From assembly GCF_006715085.1 (NCBI RefSeq), contig NZ_VFMM01000001.1, forward strand, positions 3,906,001-3,970,000: a stretch of 64,000 nt of DNA. Direction: 5' to 3'. The DNA comes from Kribbella jejuensis. Its GTDB lineage: Bacteria; Actinomycetota; Actinomycetes; Propionibacteriales; Kribbellaceae. Position numbers and translations under genes: made by a program. Shown here in pieces: positions 17,497 through 28,432 of this stretch; positions within the stretch are counted from its first letter, which is position 1; every line of letters begins with the position of its first letter. The notes beneath the pieces were generated by a model. That model was not told the origin of the DNA and did not search any database. It saw nothing but the letters and a program-made list of their open reading frames with translations.

Positions 17497-17508
17497 TGTT
17501 CTAGCACA
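17497..17508. promoter_or_regulatory. GntR-type operator, imperfect copy
   Basis: TGTTCTAGCACA, two mismatches from the TGTTCTAGAACA palindrome, lies 6 bases upstream of the purC start codon. Confidence 0.6.
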
Positions 17509-17558
17509 CCTCTCGATGGCGCATCCAGGCCGGTCCAGCTCGGCAACGTCACGCTGCG

Positions 17559-18752
17559 TCAGAATTCGAGCTGCTCCTGTTCAAATGAAGTCGAGGGCAC
17601 ACGTGGGACCTGGTCGGATTCATCGAGAATCTGGACGTAGTCCGGCTCATAGATCCAGAAGAGATGTCCCTCCTTCTCCATTTCGCCTGCTACTTGGACC
17701 CGTAATTCATTTTGATGCGCATACATTGCGATCTGATATTGCTCTTCGGTCAGTCTAACCCGAGCCTTCCGCGCTGTTGCGCCCTCTTCAATATTGAGAC
17801 GGATTAGACGGTCGGGGTCGCCAGATTCGTGACTCAAGAAGGTGACTTCACCGACCAGCACAACGCTCTGTGGCTCAGGGTCGAGCGCTAGTGTCGTTGC
17901 AGCCTTAGCCAGTACGGCCGAGTCCGGAGCGTCAAAGGCAACTGAAATTCCCTGAGATGCCTCAGTGTCGGCGCGACTCCTATTTGTGGACACTCCAGAA
18001 TCGCCGCCGGCGCAAAAATCACTAAGGGCCTTCGCGAACTCGTAAGAGATGCCGTCTGAAACGGCCTCCACGAACAATCCAAGATCAGGTTTTGATTTGT
18101 ATTCGTCTAGGCATGCTCTTGCGGTCACAAGGGCATGCTCAAAGGTCGCCATGATGTTCCTGCCGCTCAAGGTTTCGGAATGCCTCGGCGTTGACGTAGC
18201 AATCTTCGCGCTCTGCTGTGTCAGGTGAAACCGCTGCCGTGATGGGGTGAATGCTGTGATGATGAAGCTGCCGATGGCGGTCTGTCCCATCAGGGTACTC
18301 TCAAGGAATTGCTTCGCGACGTAAGCGCTCGCATTCCCGTGGTAGCGTCGCTTCTCTCGTGACGCCTTAGCGGAAGCCACTAACTGTGCCTTTGCGGATT
18401 CATACAGGAGCTCGCCAGACTCCCAGGCGATTAACCCAGGCGTCAGCGACGTCTCCTTTTCCCAATGCGTAGAATCCAGTGCTGCATTTGTCTGCGTGTG
18501 CAAGATTGCCAGTAATTCATCGGCGGTGCGCCCGTATTGTCGGGTCAGGTGCCGACGGGCCTTGGTTAGCAGTGCAGCGAAATCTCCCCGAGAAGGATCG
18601 AGCGGCAGTAGTACCTCATCGTCTGAATCCCGAAGTCGCTCGGTCCAAACTTCGTAGGCGCCAGGGACATGCGACGTCGGACTCCAGTCGAAGTGCCGCA
18701 GAAGTGCGGTGAGTACTTCGAGCTCGGAGACGGAGTCAGCATGCTCAGTCAC
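17559..18752 (-). CDS. Uncharacterised 397-residue protein paired with a DUF4365 gene
   Basis: I do not recognise the family. The protein is soluble. It has a helical first two thirds and a beta-rich C-terminal region (SVVLVGEVTFLSHESGDPDRLIRLNIEEGATARKARVRLTEEQYQIAMYAHQ) like small barrel domains seen in restriction-type helper proteins. The GTG start overlaps the stop of the DUF4365 gene by 4 bases, so the two act together. Base composition is clearly lower in GC than the neighbouring genes, consistent with recent acquisition. A defence role is inferred from the partner and the cargo position. Confidence 0.7.
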   Translation of the reverse strand: MTEHADSVSELEVLTALLRHFDWSPTSHVPGAYEVWTERLRDSDDEVLLPLDPSRGDFAALLTKARRHLTRQYGRTADELLAILHTQTNAALDSTHWEKETSLTPGLIAWESGELLYESAKAQLVASAKASREKRRYHGNASAYVAKQFLESTLMGQTAIGSFIITAFTPSRQRFHLTQQSAKIATSTPRHSETLSGRNIMATFEHALVTARACLDEYKSKPDLGLFVEAVSDGISYEFAKALSDFCAGGDSGVSTNRSRADTEASQGISVAFDAPDSAVLAKAATTLALDPEPQSVVLVGEVTFLSHESGDPDRLIRLNIEEGATARKARVRLTEEQYQIAMYAHQNELRVQVAGEMEKEGHLFWIYEPDYVQILDESDQVPRVPSTSFEQEQLEF

Positions 18753-19303
18753 GGGGCGCCACCTTGGCCGATACGTTCCATAATGTCGCAGAGCGCCACA
18801 TCATCGAAGATCTGCGCCTTCGATATTTTAACATCCTTCTTTTCTGCGTCCGTTTCCCCCGCTCCCGCAAGGTTGATCCAATAGGCGCAGTAATGAACTG
18901 ACAAGGCGTTATGGCTCGACACGATCCATTGATCCTGATCCGCCGGCATTGCGAGGCCGACGACGATCTTGTGCACACTCGGATTGGATACCGCGTAATA
19001 GTTGTAGCGCTCCTGCCCCAAGCGCACCTTTACGAAATCGCTGCCGAAGTCAGATGCGGTTGTAGCCTTGAGCTGAATCTCCAGTCTCGCCACCCGATCT
19101 GTCGCCAGGTGCGAGTCAGCTCGGTGGGTGACGGAGACGTCGATACCTTCATCGATCTCAGGTCTAGCTATGACGCAACCGGCAGATGCGCAGACTGCGC
19201 GCAGATAACCTTCCTGAAATGACTCCATCAAGTCTGTAATCCGCTTGGGAGATCCCCTCAGCGGCGGTCTCGACGGCAGACTTAGTAACCCCTCCCCAGG
19301 CAT
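18749..19303 (-). CDS. DUF4365 protein, probable PD-(D/E)xK-type nuclease
   Basis: This 184-residue protein matches DUF4365: ESFQEGYLRAVCASAGCVIARPEIDEGIDVSV, then RLEIQLKATT and IVVGLAMPADQDQWI. D55 and the E-x-Q-x-K group (75-79) are arranged like the PD-(D/E)xK nuclease active site with Q in place of one acid. The start is uncertain: 19303 or an ATG at 19228; neither has a good Shine-Dalgarno. It is the first gene of a two-gene cargo module. Confidence 0.75.
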   Translation of the reverse strand: MPGEGLLSLPSRPPLRGSPKRITDLMESFQEGYLRAVCASAGCVIARPEIDEGIDVSVTHRADSHLATDRVARLEIQLKATTASDFGSDFVKVRLGQERYNYYAVSNPSVHKIVVGLAMPADQDQWIVSSHNALSVHYCAYWINLAGAGETDAEKKDVKISKAQIFDDVALCDIMERIGQGGAP

Positions 19304-19888
19304 GCGCCGATGCTACGTGCCGACGGCGAAGCTTGACTAGACCAGAGTTCCCAGCTTGCTGCCTGTATTCCTGACAAGTTTCTCTACGTCTTCAAGACGG
19401 GCCCCTCCAGGGCCCGAAAGCGCGCCGCCACCACAGGGCGGGCCGCCTGCCCGCCACTCCGCTTCGCTGCGCTCTGGGCGCGTCCCTTGGCTTGGCGCGC
19501 ACGTGCCAACAGGGTGCCGGGTCGAAGACAGCAGAACTCGCCGTCAACGCTCGACACCTTGCCTGGTGCATCAGTCGTCGGAATGGCCGGCGACCGCTTC
19601 CGGTCCGGCTACCTACCCCGACCGTCCGTCCGTGGGTTCCCGCATCGGCCCGCTAGCAATCATGGAAGGGGGCGGTCCGGCACGGCACGCGTCAAGGGCG
19701 CCTACGGCGTCCCTCCGGGATCTCCGACCCTTGACCCGCACCGCACCGCACCTAAGGTCGGCAGCTATCGGGGCGATGCGGGAGGTCTGCCCGTGCGCTT
19801 GACACGTAAGCGTCAACCGCGGGTGTTGCGTCCTCTGTAACACCGACGATCCCGCGCCGATGTACTGGTCAGCATCAAGGGGGGAACT
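19304..19888. other. 585-bp gap without a supportable gene
   Basis: Several open frames cross this stretch, but all have low-complexity, arginine/proline/serine-rich translations. The only structure seen is palindrome site 7 at 19800-19815, 74 bases upstream of the next gene. Confidence 0.5.
19800..19815 (+). repeat. Element palindrome, site 7 of 9
   Basis: TGACACGTAAGCGTCA, identical to site 6 and, in reverse, to site 9. It lies in the promoter region of the gene at 19889. Confidence 0.88.
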
Positions 19889-20482
19889 ATGAGCTTATTC
19901 AGGCGGCGCCGTAGCGGGCCTGAGATCTGGGCGAATGCTGGACGAAGCAGGCGGGATCGAACTCGGATACTGATGACCCTGTATGACCGCCTTGGGGGAA
20001 CGTGGGGCAAGCACCGCCTCGACATGCTCGACATTCCGAACGAGTTTCCGCTGATGGACATGCGGGTGGTCATGTCGCTTCCCGATCCGTCGGCTGAGAG
20101 TGAGGGGCGCTCTCGCATCTTCACGAAGACGGAACGCGCCACCCTCTATCTGACGAACCTGCGATTGTTCCTGAGTGCCGCATCCGATCCGTGGGGCGCT
20201 CCCGATGACGTATTTGCAATTGCCGAGATGCACGAAGTGGCATGCCCGGTGCCAACCATCGCGGGAGGCACGCCAGATGCTGACGTATTCGCTTTCACCG
20301 TAGGTGATCCTGCCGCACCCAATGGAGTCTTCATGCGTCGAGGCGAAGCCACATCGCGATCGACCTTTGAGGAGTTCGTGGCGATGCTCGCCGAGCTCGT
20401 GACTACGCACCACGGGATGGCGCGAGCACGGCACGACATGGCTGCGTACCAGGAGAGGCTTCGGCAGGCCGGCTATAAGTAG
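19889..20482 (+). CDS. Hypothetical protein with possible GRAM/PH-like core
   Basis: This 197-residue protein has AAGGGGGG 5 bases before its ATG. A basic N-terminus (MSLFRRRRSG) precedes a beta-rich stretch, GRSRIFTKTERATLYLTNLRLFLSAASDPWGA, that resembles the GRAM/PH-like 'T-x-x-R-L-x-x' strand pattern, followed by a C-terminal helix (FEEFVAMLAELVTTHHGMARARHDMAAYQERLRQ). Function is unknown; the domain suggestion is weak. Confidence 0.55.
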   Translation: MSLFRRRRSGPEIWANAGRSRRDRTRILMTLYDRLGGTWGKHRLDMLDIPNEFPLMDMRVVMSLPDPSAESEGRSRIFTKTERATLYLTNLRLFLSAASDPWGAPDDVFAIAEMHEVACPVPTIAGGTPDADVFAFTVGDPAAPNGVFMRRGEATSRSTFEEFVAMLAELVTTHHGMARARHDMAAYQERLRQAGYK

Positions 20483-20506
20483 ACGCTCGGACTTGGCTGA
20501 CCAGCT

Positions 20507-20522
20507 TGACGCGCAACCGTCA
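20507..20522 (+). repeat. Element palindrome, site 8 of 9 (diverged)
   Basis: TGACGCGCAACCGTCA: both TGAC/GTCA ends are kept, but the centre differs from the consensus at two positions. It lies 24 bases after the stop at 20482. Confidence 0.65.
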
Positions 20523-20535
20523 ATAGTGCATCTGG

Positions 20536-20817
20536 TCAGCGCTCGGTGCCGTAACGAGCGGCCTGCTGTGTCCCCTCGCTGGGCCAGACGTCGATCGGAC
20601 GCAAGTGGTAGTCGGCGAACCAGTCCTCGACGGAGCGTCCTTCTCGGTGGTCCGGGACGTAGACCACGCGGGCCGCCCAGGCGCCGGAGTTGGTCTGTCG
20701 CCACTCCAGGATCAGCCCCGGCGACGGTCCACGCTCCCGAACCGTCCGCAAGACCCAGCAGTGCCGAGCCGTGAGGTTCGGAGGCGAGTCCCGAGGGTAC
20801 CGACGATTGCTCCCCAT
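20536..20817 (-). CDS. Hypothetical protein, probably leaderless
   Basis: These 93 residues (LILEWRQTNSGAWAARVVYVPDHREGRSVEDWFADYHLRPIDVWPSE) have the pattern of a small orphan protein common at the ends of actinobacterial integrative elements. The ATG lies 7 bases after a TATAAT box with no Shine-Dalgarno, which suggests a leaderless mRNA. Function is unknown. Confidence 0.6.
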   Translation of the reverse strand: MGSNRRYPRDSPPNLTARHCWVLRTVRERGPSPGLILEWRQTNSGAWAARVVYVPDHREGRSVEDWFADYHLRPIDVWPSEGTQQAARYGTER

Positions 20818-20824
20818 GACGAGA

Positions 20825-20830
20825 ATTATA
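20825..20830 (-). promoter_or_regulatory. -10 box of a leaderless promoter
   Basis: A perfect TATAAT on the minus strand lies 7 bases before the ATG at 20817, the spacing expected when the start codon is the first transcribed base. Palindrome site 9 overlaps or adjoins the -35 region. Confidence 0.6.
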
Positions 20831-20852
20831 GAACAGATGTTCGATCTCGCGT

Positions 20853-20868
20853 TGACGCTTACGTGTCA
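20853..20868 (-). repeat. Element palindrome, site 9 of 9
   Basis: The minus strand reads TGACACGTAAGCGTCA, identical to sites 6 and 7. It lies about 22 bases upstream of a TATAAT box. Confidence 0.88.
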
Positions 20869-21067
20869 CTGACGGGCTGTGGGGCAGGTTGGTCGGCAAG
20901 CCCCTGCATCGTGCGAACGTAGGTTGCTGCCCACCAGATTGCCCACCGTTTTGGACGCGAACCACTACCAAGCGATGAGAACTGACGACAGCTACTCTAA
21001 GTAAGACTTCCCTGGTCAGGCGCAAGATTCGACCGGCGTTGCGGAGTACTGCACAACGTGGATACCC

Positions 21068-21107
21068 AATCCGCGGGTTGTGGGTTCGAGTCCCACGGGG
21101 CCTACCA
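21068..21107 (+). repeat. attR: second copy of the 40-bp tRNA-Lys segment
   Basis: All 40 bases match 6418-6457, including the CCA. No tRNA 5' half precedes it, so this is an attachment-site copy and not a gene. It may also be the left end of the next island. Confidence 0.93.
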
Positions 21108-21168
21108 TTGTGATGTATGGCCTCGGCTGATGGACGACAGATCGTCCTCGGTTGAGGCTTTACATGTT

Positions 21169-22523
21169 TTCGGCTGATGGTTGACGGCTACTTCGGTTGA
21201 TTGTTGACACTCCCGGTATGCGGGAGATGAGTGTGGCTGAGCAGCGGTATCTGGCCGTGCTGGCGGTGGTCAGTGACGGTGAGACGGTGAAGGACACGGC
21301 GGCGCGGTTCGGGGTGTCGCGGCAGACCCTGCACGCGTGGCTGGCCAAGTACGAGGCGGGCGGGATCGAGAATCTCGGGGATGGGTCGCATCGGCCGCGG
21401 TCGTGTCCGCATCAGATGCCGGCCGTGGTCGAGGTCGCGGTGGCCGAGCTGCGGCGGGCGCATCCGACGTGGGGTCCGCGGCGGCTGGTGCACGAACTGC
21501 GACGTGACGGTGCCGCAGGGCTGGGGCCGGTGGGATGGTGCCGGTGGGGTTGGTGCCGTCGGAGTCGGCGGTGTATCGGGCGCTGGTGCGGTTGTCGTTG
21601 ATCGATCCTGGGGCGCGGCGGCCGCGGGACCGCAAGTGGCGTCGGTGGGAACGCGGCCGGCCGATGGAGTTGTGGCAAATGGACGTAGTCGGCGGGTTCG
21701 TACTGGCCGACGGGCGCCGCGCGAAGGCGTTGACCGGGATCGACGACCACTCCCGGTACTGCGTCAGCGCCTATCTGATGCTGCGAGAGTCGGCCCAGCG
21801 GGTCTGCGAGGGGCTGGCCTTGGCGATGCGCACCTACGGCGTCCCGGAGGAGATCCTGACCGACAACGGCAAGGTGTTCACCGGCCGATTCAACCACCCA
21901 CCGGTCGAGGTGCTGTTCGACCGGATCTGCCGGGAGAACGGCATCACCCACCGGCTCACCCACCCCCGCTCACCGACCACGACGGGCAAGGTGGAGCGGT
22001 TCCACCGGGCGCTGCGCACCGAGTTCCGCACCGACCGGGTCTTCCCCGACCTGGCCACCGTTCAGGCCGAACTGGACGCCTGGGTGGCCGAGTACAACCA
22101 CCGCCGGCCGCATCAGGCGATCGGCATGGCCACGCCGGCCGACCGGTTCCTGCACGCCGTAGCGGCGCCGGTCACCGCACTGCGGCCGGCCACTGCGGCC
22201 ACGGGCTCCACCACCAAGCCTGATCCCGGCCGTGGTGACGGCTACTGGGTCGCCCGGCGCGCCAGCCGGACGGGCGTGGTGTGCGTGAGCTGGCAGCAGG
22301 TCTGCCTCGGCATCGCCGCTGCCGGCCGCAACATCGACGTCTGGGTCACCGATACCGTCTTGCAGTTCTTCGACGGCGACCAACTCCTCCGCACCCAGAC
22401 CCGCGACCAACCAGGCGAAGTACGCAAGAAGAAATCATCCGTCCCCGGCGGCCAACGCCGCCCTAAACTTCAAAACTGAATGTCAAGGATCTACCGAAAC
22501 AGATCCGTCACCCATCAACCGAA
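21169..22523 (+). mobile_element. IS481-like insertion sequence
   Basis: Imperfect terminal inverted repeats of about 42 bp share TTCGGnTGATGGnTGACGG and TTGACA blocks (21169-21210 and 22481-22523). They enclose an IS481-type transposase that is frameshifted. It sits 61 bases right of the att copy at 21107. Further partial copies of the TCGGCTGATGG motif at about 21123 make the exact left end uncertain. Confidence 0.75.
21227..22479 (+). pseudogene. IS481-family transposase, frameshifted
   Basis: The N-terminal frame (MSVAEQRYLAVLAVVSDGETVKDTAARFGVSRQTLHAWLAKYEAGG) has the helix-turn-helix. The catalytic part continues from about 21535 in another frame (VGLVPSESAVYRAL..., WQMDVVGGF, LTDNGKVF, TTGKVERFHRAL giving the D-D-E residues). 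The shift near 21530 leaves the N-terminal piece running into a short tail. IS481 transposases are normally one frame, so this copy is probably inactive unless rescued by frameshifting. Confidence 0.82.
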
Positions 22524-22537
22524 GGTGTTCAGGCCGT

Positions 22538-22562
22538 GAATCCCTTAAGAATAAAGGGATTC
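22538..22562. terminator. Hairpin with 9-bp perfect stem
   Basis: GAATCCCTT-7 nt-AAGGGATTC lies between the insertion sequence and the second integrase. It is AT-richer than the surroundings and could be a terminator or an arm-type site. Confidence 0.5.
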
Positions 22563-22605
22563 TGATGAACCTGGACGGCTGATCAGTGCGGCAGATTGCA
22601 GCCTC

Positions 22606-24133
22606 ATGGGATCAAACGTGGTGCGAATCGATACCATTGATCACATGGCAAAGGCTCCGAGACGGCGCCAGCGCGCCCGCGGCTCCGTCGAGGAGCTTCC
22701 CAGTGGCGCGCTCCGAGTGTCCGTGTACGCCGGCGTCGACCCGGTTTCAAAACGTCGCCACTATCTTCGCGAGACGATCCCGGCCAACTCGCCGAAGGCA
22801 GCCGAGGAGGCGGAGCGAGCTATACGGCGGCTCCAGACCCAGGTCGACGAGCGGCGGCAGCCTCGGACCAACGCGAGTGTAAGCCAGCTCATCGAGCGAC
22901 ACCTGGAGCTCGCTGAGCTGGACGAGACCACCCGCCGCACGTACCGCGGGTACGTCCGAAACCACATCGAGCCGTTGATCGGGCACGTCAAGGTCGGCGC
23001 GGTCAACGCCGACGTTCTCGACTCGTACTACGCCGAACTCCGGCGCTGTCGTCGCCATTGCGATCGACGCCCCTTCACCGAACACCGCAGCAAGACCCCG
23101 CACGAATGCGACGACCGGTGCCGTCCGCATGAGTGCCGGCCGCTCGGTGCGTCCACGATCCGCCAGATCCACTTCATCCTGAGCGGCGCCTTTCGTCAGG
23201 CGGTCCGGTGGAAGCGGGTATCGGTGAACCCGATGCCCACAGGCAAGCCTCCAGCAGCGCCCAAACCCAACCCCCGCCCACCGACTGCCGCGGAGGCCGC
23301 ACAAATCCTCGAGGAGGCGTTTGCCGACCCGGCGTGGAGTACGTTCGTCTGGCTTGCGATGGTCACCGGCGCCCGGCGCGGTGAACTGTGCGCCCTGCGC
23401 TGGGCGAAGGTCGATCTCGAGCAGGGCACCATCGTCATCGATAGCAGCGTGGCCCAGAACAGCAGCAAGAAGTGGCTCAAGGACACCAAAACCCACCAGC
23501 ACCGCCGCCTACGGCTGGACACGGAAACCGTGGCGCTCCTCCGCAAGCACCGGGAGACGTGCGACGAGAACGCAGCGAACCTCAAGACCAAGCTCGGGCC
23601 GGATGCGTTCGTGTTCTCACTCGCCCCGGACAACAGCGAGCACCTGGTCCGCGACAGCGTTTCGCAGCGCTACAGCAAGCTGGCCACCCGCCTCGGCATC
23701 GATACCCACCTGCACAACCTGCGCCACTACTCAGCCACTGAACTGATCGCTGCAGGAGTCGACATCCGAACTGTTGCCGGCCGCCTCGGCCACAGAGGCG
23801 GCCGGCACCACAACGCTCCGCGTGTACACAGCCTTCGTCTCAGAGGCTGACCAACGCGCCGCGACCGCCCTGTTTGACCGCCTCCCAAGCCGCCCAGAAC
23901 AGCTTAGTGAGCGTGAGCGAATCCAGCGCTCCCCGCGAGCCCCGTACGAGGTGATTGCGGCCAAGCTGAGCGCGGCAATCGAATCTGGATTATTGCCGGA
24001 GGGCACCTCACCTCCACCCACAAGCCAGCTAGCCGAACAACACGCGGTATCGGACGGGACCGTCCGCCGCGCTCTCGACCTCCTACGCGACTGGAACCTT
24101 CTCGACGACACCCGGCGTACCAAACCCGCGTAG
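22606..24133 (+). pseudogene. Second tyrosine integrase with C-terminal winged helix, frameshifted
   Basis: The first frame (22606-23850) has the core-binding domain, the catalytic Arg in TGARRGELCALRW, HLHNLRHYSATEL and RLGH, but changes to nonsense just after GRLGH. The other frame (to 24133) resumes with GTTTLRVYTAFVSEADQRAA, which holds the nucleophile Tyr, and ends in a GntR-like winged helix (APYEVIAAKLSAAIESGLLPEG, SQLAEQHAVSDGTVRRALDLLRDW). One indel near 23795 explains both. A C-terminal GntR-like tail is known in some actinobacterial integrases. The ATG at 22645 is an alternative start. The enzyme is probably inactive. Confidence 0.85.
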
Positions 24134-26019
24134 TAGCAATAGCGACGGTCAGGCAGCCTCTGTTGCCGCGGCGCCCCGCCGACTTGCAGCGGCGCGCCGA
24201 TCCTCTTGCCCGCATATGTGGCCATCAGGGACTAGTCCATCCGCGGCGCCTGGGGGTCCTCCTCGGAGGCATCTGCGGTTCCGGGCGGCGATGACAAATC
24301 CTTCTGGCCAGATGAGGGACCCTCCGTCGATGGGAAGTTGTCCGCATCGCCCAGTATTACACCGCGCATTCGACTAAAAACAGGCGGTCGTCGATCGATA
24401 CTGTAGGCAGAATACACATTATTTAGTACGGTCTCACTGTATCCGATGATCATCGCCGCCCCAGGTAGGGCAATGATGCAGGCCCCCACCGACGATATTG
24501 CGGCGCTGTGCCTGACATTCTGAGCCAAGAGGATGGCGATGATGGTCGCAAAGGTGGACATGCAGGTACAGATAATCGACAGGTGAGAAAGCAGTCGCCG
24601 AATCAAAAGATATGGTTCAGAGTGTTGGGGGAACATCTCTGGTCGAAGACGGGAGACTGTATTAAGAAATGCCACCGAGCCAAGCAGGGCGAAAAAGGCG
24701 GCGGCGATCCACCAAGCAACTGTTCGGCCAAGTAGTAGTGGAGGCACGATCTCTGCGACACCGAGGATCACCGGTATCGCGGTGTCTCGGAACGTCGGGG
24801 ACCATCGCATGACCGTGCTGAACCATAGATATTCATACGACACGATGATGAGGCCCGCCAAGCTAAAGAGCGATAGCGGAACCGTCTGAGGAGCCGATTC
24901 GATGCCTACTTGTTTCAGATGGTTCACGGTCTCGACCGTCAGAACGCTCAGCGCAACGCCTTGGATGATGCTTATGTTCGTCAAGTATCCCTGGGGAAAT
25001 ATCTCGATTGAACGCTGCAATAGAGTTTCATGATCGAGCGGCTGCAGCACTCGGCGGGTGCGTCGTTTTACAACTCCAACGTGCGGGAGCGTCGGGTCGG
25101 GCGTCAGTCGTCCAGACGGCTGCCCCGGCTGCTGTTCCAATGGAGGCACGATTTCTGGCGTGGCTATCACTACTGAGACGATCAAGAGACCAGGCAACAT
25201 TAAGCCAACGGCCAAGCTCACGGCGATGGCGGTCGATTGATCGGGACCTTCCCAAGCCGAGCCGGACCTCGCCATCATCCAACCAGCTGCCACAGGCCCA
25301 GCAATGCCATAGGTCAACAGCGCGAAGGTCGCAAAGGTGAACGGCCCGGTGGCGGCTGGTGTGGATGAGATGTCTCGCCACCACTTCCGCAGGAAGCGGC
25401 GGCCGGCAGTCAGCATGGTGGCCAGCAGCAAGACGAGCACTGGTACCGCCCACGTCGCGACCGAGAGCGTCTTGGGCACCTTGCTGCCGTACATGATGCT
25501 CAGGTAATCCAGGCTCGTCATGGTGAGCAGTAGCGAGACTGCTGCCGCCACCCCGAGGATCATGTACCTCGACAGCGAAGCGAGAACCTTGTGATCGCGA
25601 ATCGCAATCGGGCTTTCCGTGGCGCTCTCTGCGTGGTCGGCCATCAGCCAGCTGATGCCTGTCATCAGGGCGAACCCTCCGACTCCCAACATGCCGTGCC
25701 CTGGTGCGCGCAGGGGCAAGGTAGGTCGGGCCTCTGCTTCAAGGCCGGTGACGCGCGGCTTGCCCGGGTTGGTGTCCCACTGGAGGTCGAGCTCTGAAGC
25801 GGTACCGGCCCGCATGGAAGCCACTCGACTGTGCTGATCGCGGGCACCTGCTCGACGCGCAGCGCGGGGTCGTAAAGGTCGGCGGTTCGTGCGGCGAGGC
25901 CAATTCCGCTCTCGATCAGGTACTGCCGGACAGCGCGCCAGTCTGACTGGCTGGCTTTGTCGACGGCGCTCCAAAGCTGGTCGGTTCCGGCGCTTGAAAA
26001 GTGAGCGGTTGTGGGCAGT

Positions 26020-28072
<2,053 letters not shown>

Positions 28073-28239
28073 TCTCCAATCGTCGAGTGCTCACTTTTCA
28101 CCGCCGAAAGTGTTCAGTTTTCGAGCGCCGCCGACAACCACACCAGTCGATGGTCCGCGCCCAGTGTCCGAACTGGCTTGCGTCGGGTGCAGCCAAGGTG
28201 ATCCGCCAACTGAACCGTGACGACATAGTCGAGACGCAT

Positions 28240-28432
28240 GGCATGACTTGTGGCACGAAATGACGGGTACGCATGGGGAATCTCGCGCTCGCTGAGGGTG
28301 GCCGTGTTGCTAGATGTGCTGGTAGAGAGCGAATGCGACGGTGTAGTTCTTCCTCGTAATGAGACGGACATTGATTCGATTCCATCCCGCGGCTTCGCGT
28401 CGGCGGGGCTCCGTAAAGGAGTCGTGACGTTG
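28240..28432. other. Short gap upstream of the broken membrane-protein gene
   Basis: This is the promoter side of the disrupted gene. No coding frame or clear regulatory motif could be supported. Confidence 0.4.

Larger units (their letters stand above)
6418..21107. mobile_element. Actinomycete integrative and conjugative element (AICE), about 14.7 kb
   Basis: The element is bounded by exact 40-bp direct repeats at a tRNA-Lys gene and has the full AICE set in the usual order: tyrosine integrase, excisionase, RepSA-like HUH initiator, SprT-like protein, small proteins, FtsK/TraB translocase with membrane partner, SCO3933-family protein and a GntR regulator. Cargo comprises a purC homologue, a DUF4365 gene pair and small orphan genes. 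All core genes look intact, so the element may still excise and transfer as double-stranded DNA. Confidence 0.9.

Noticed and set aside
21071..21107. A second tRNA-Lys gene at 21.1 kb
   Set aside because: Only the 3' half is present; no D arm or 5' acceptor strand can be folded from the preceding DNA.
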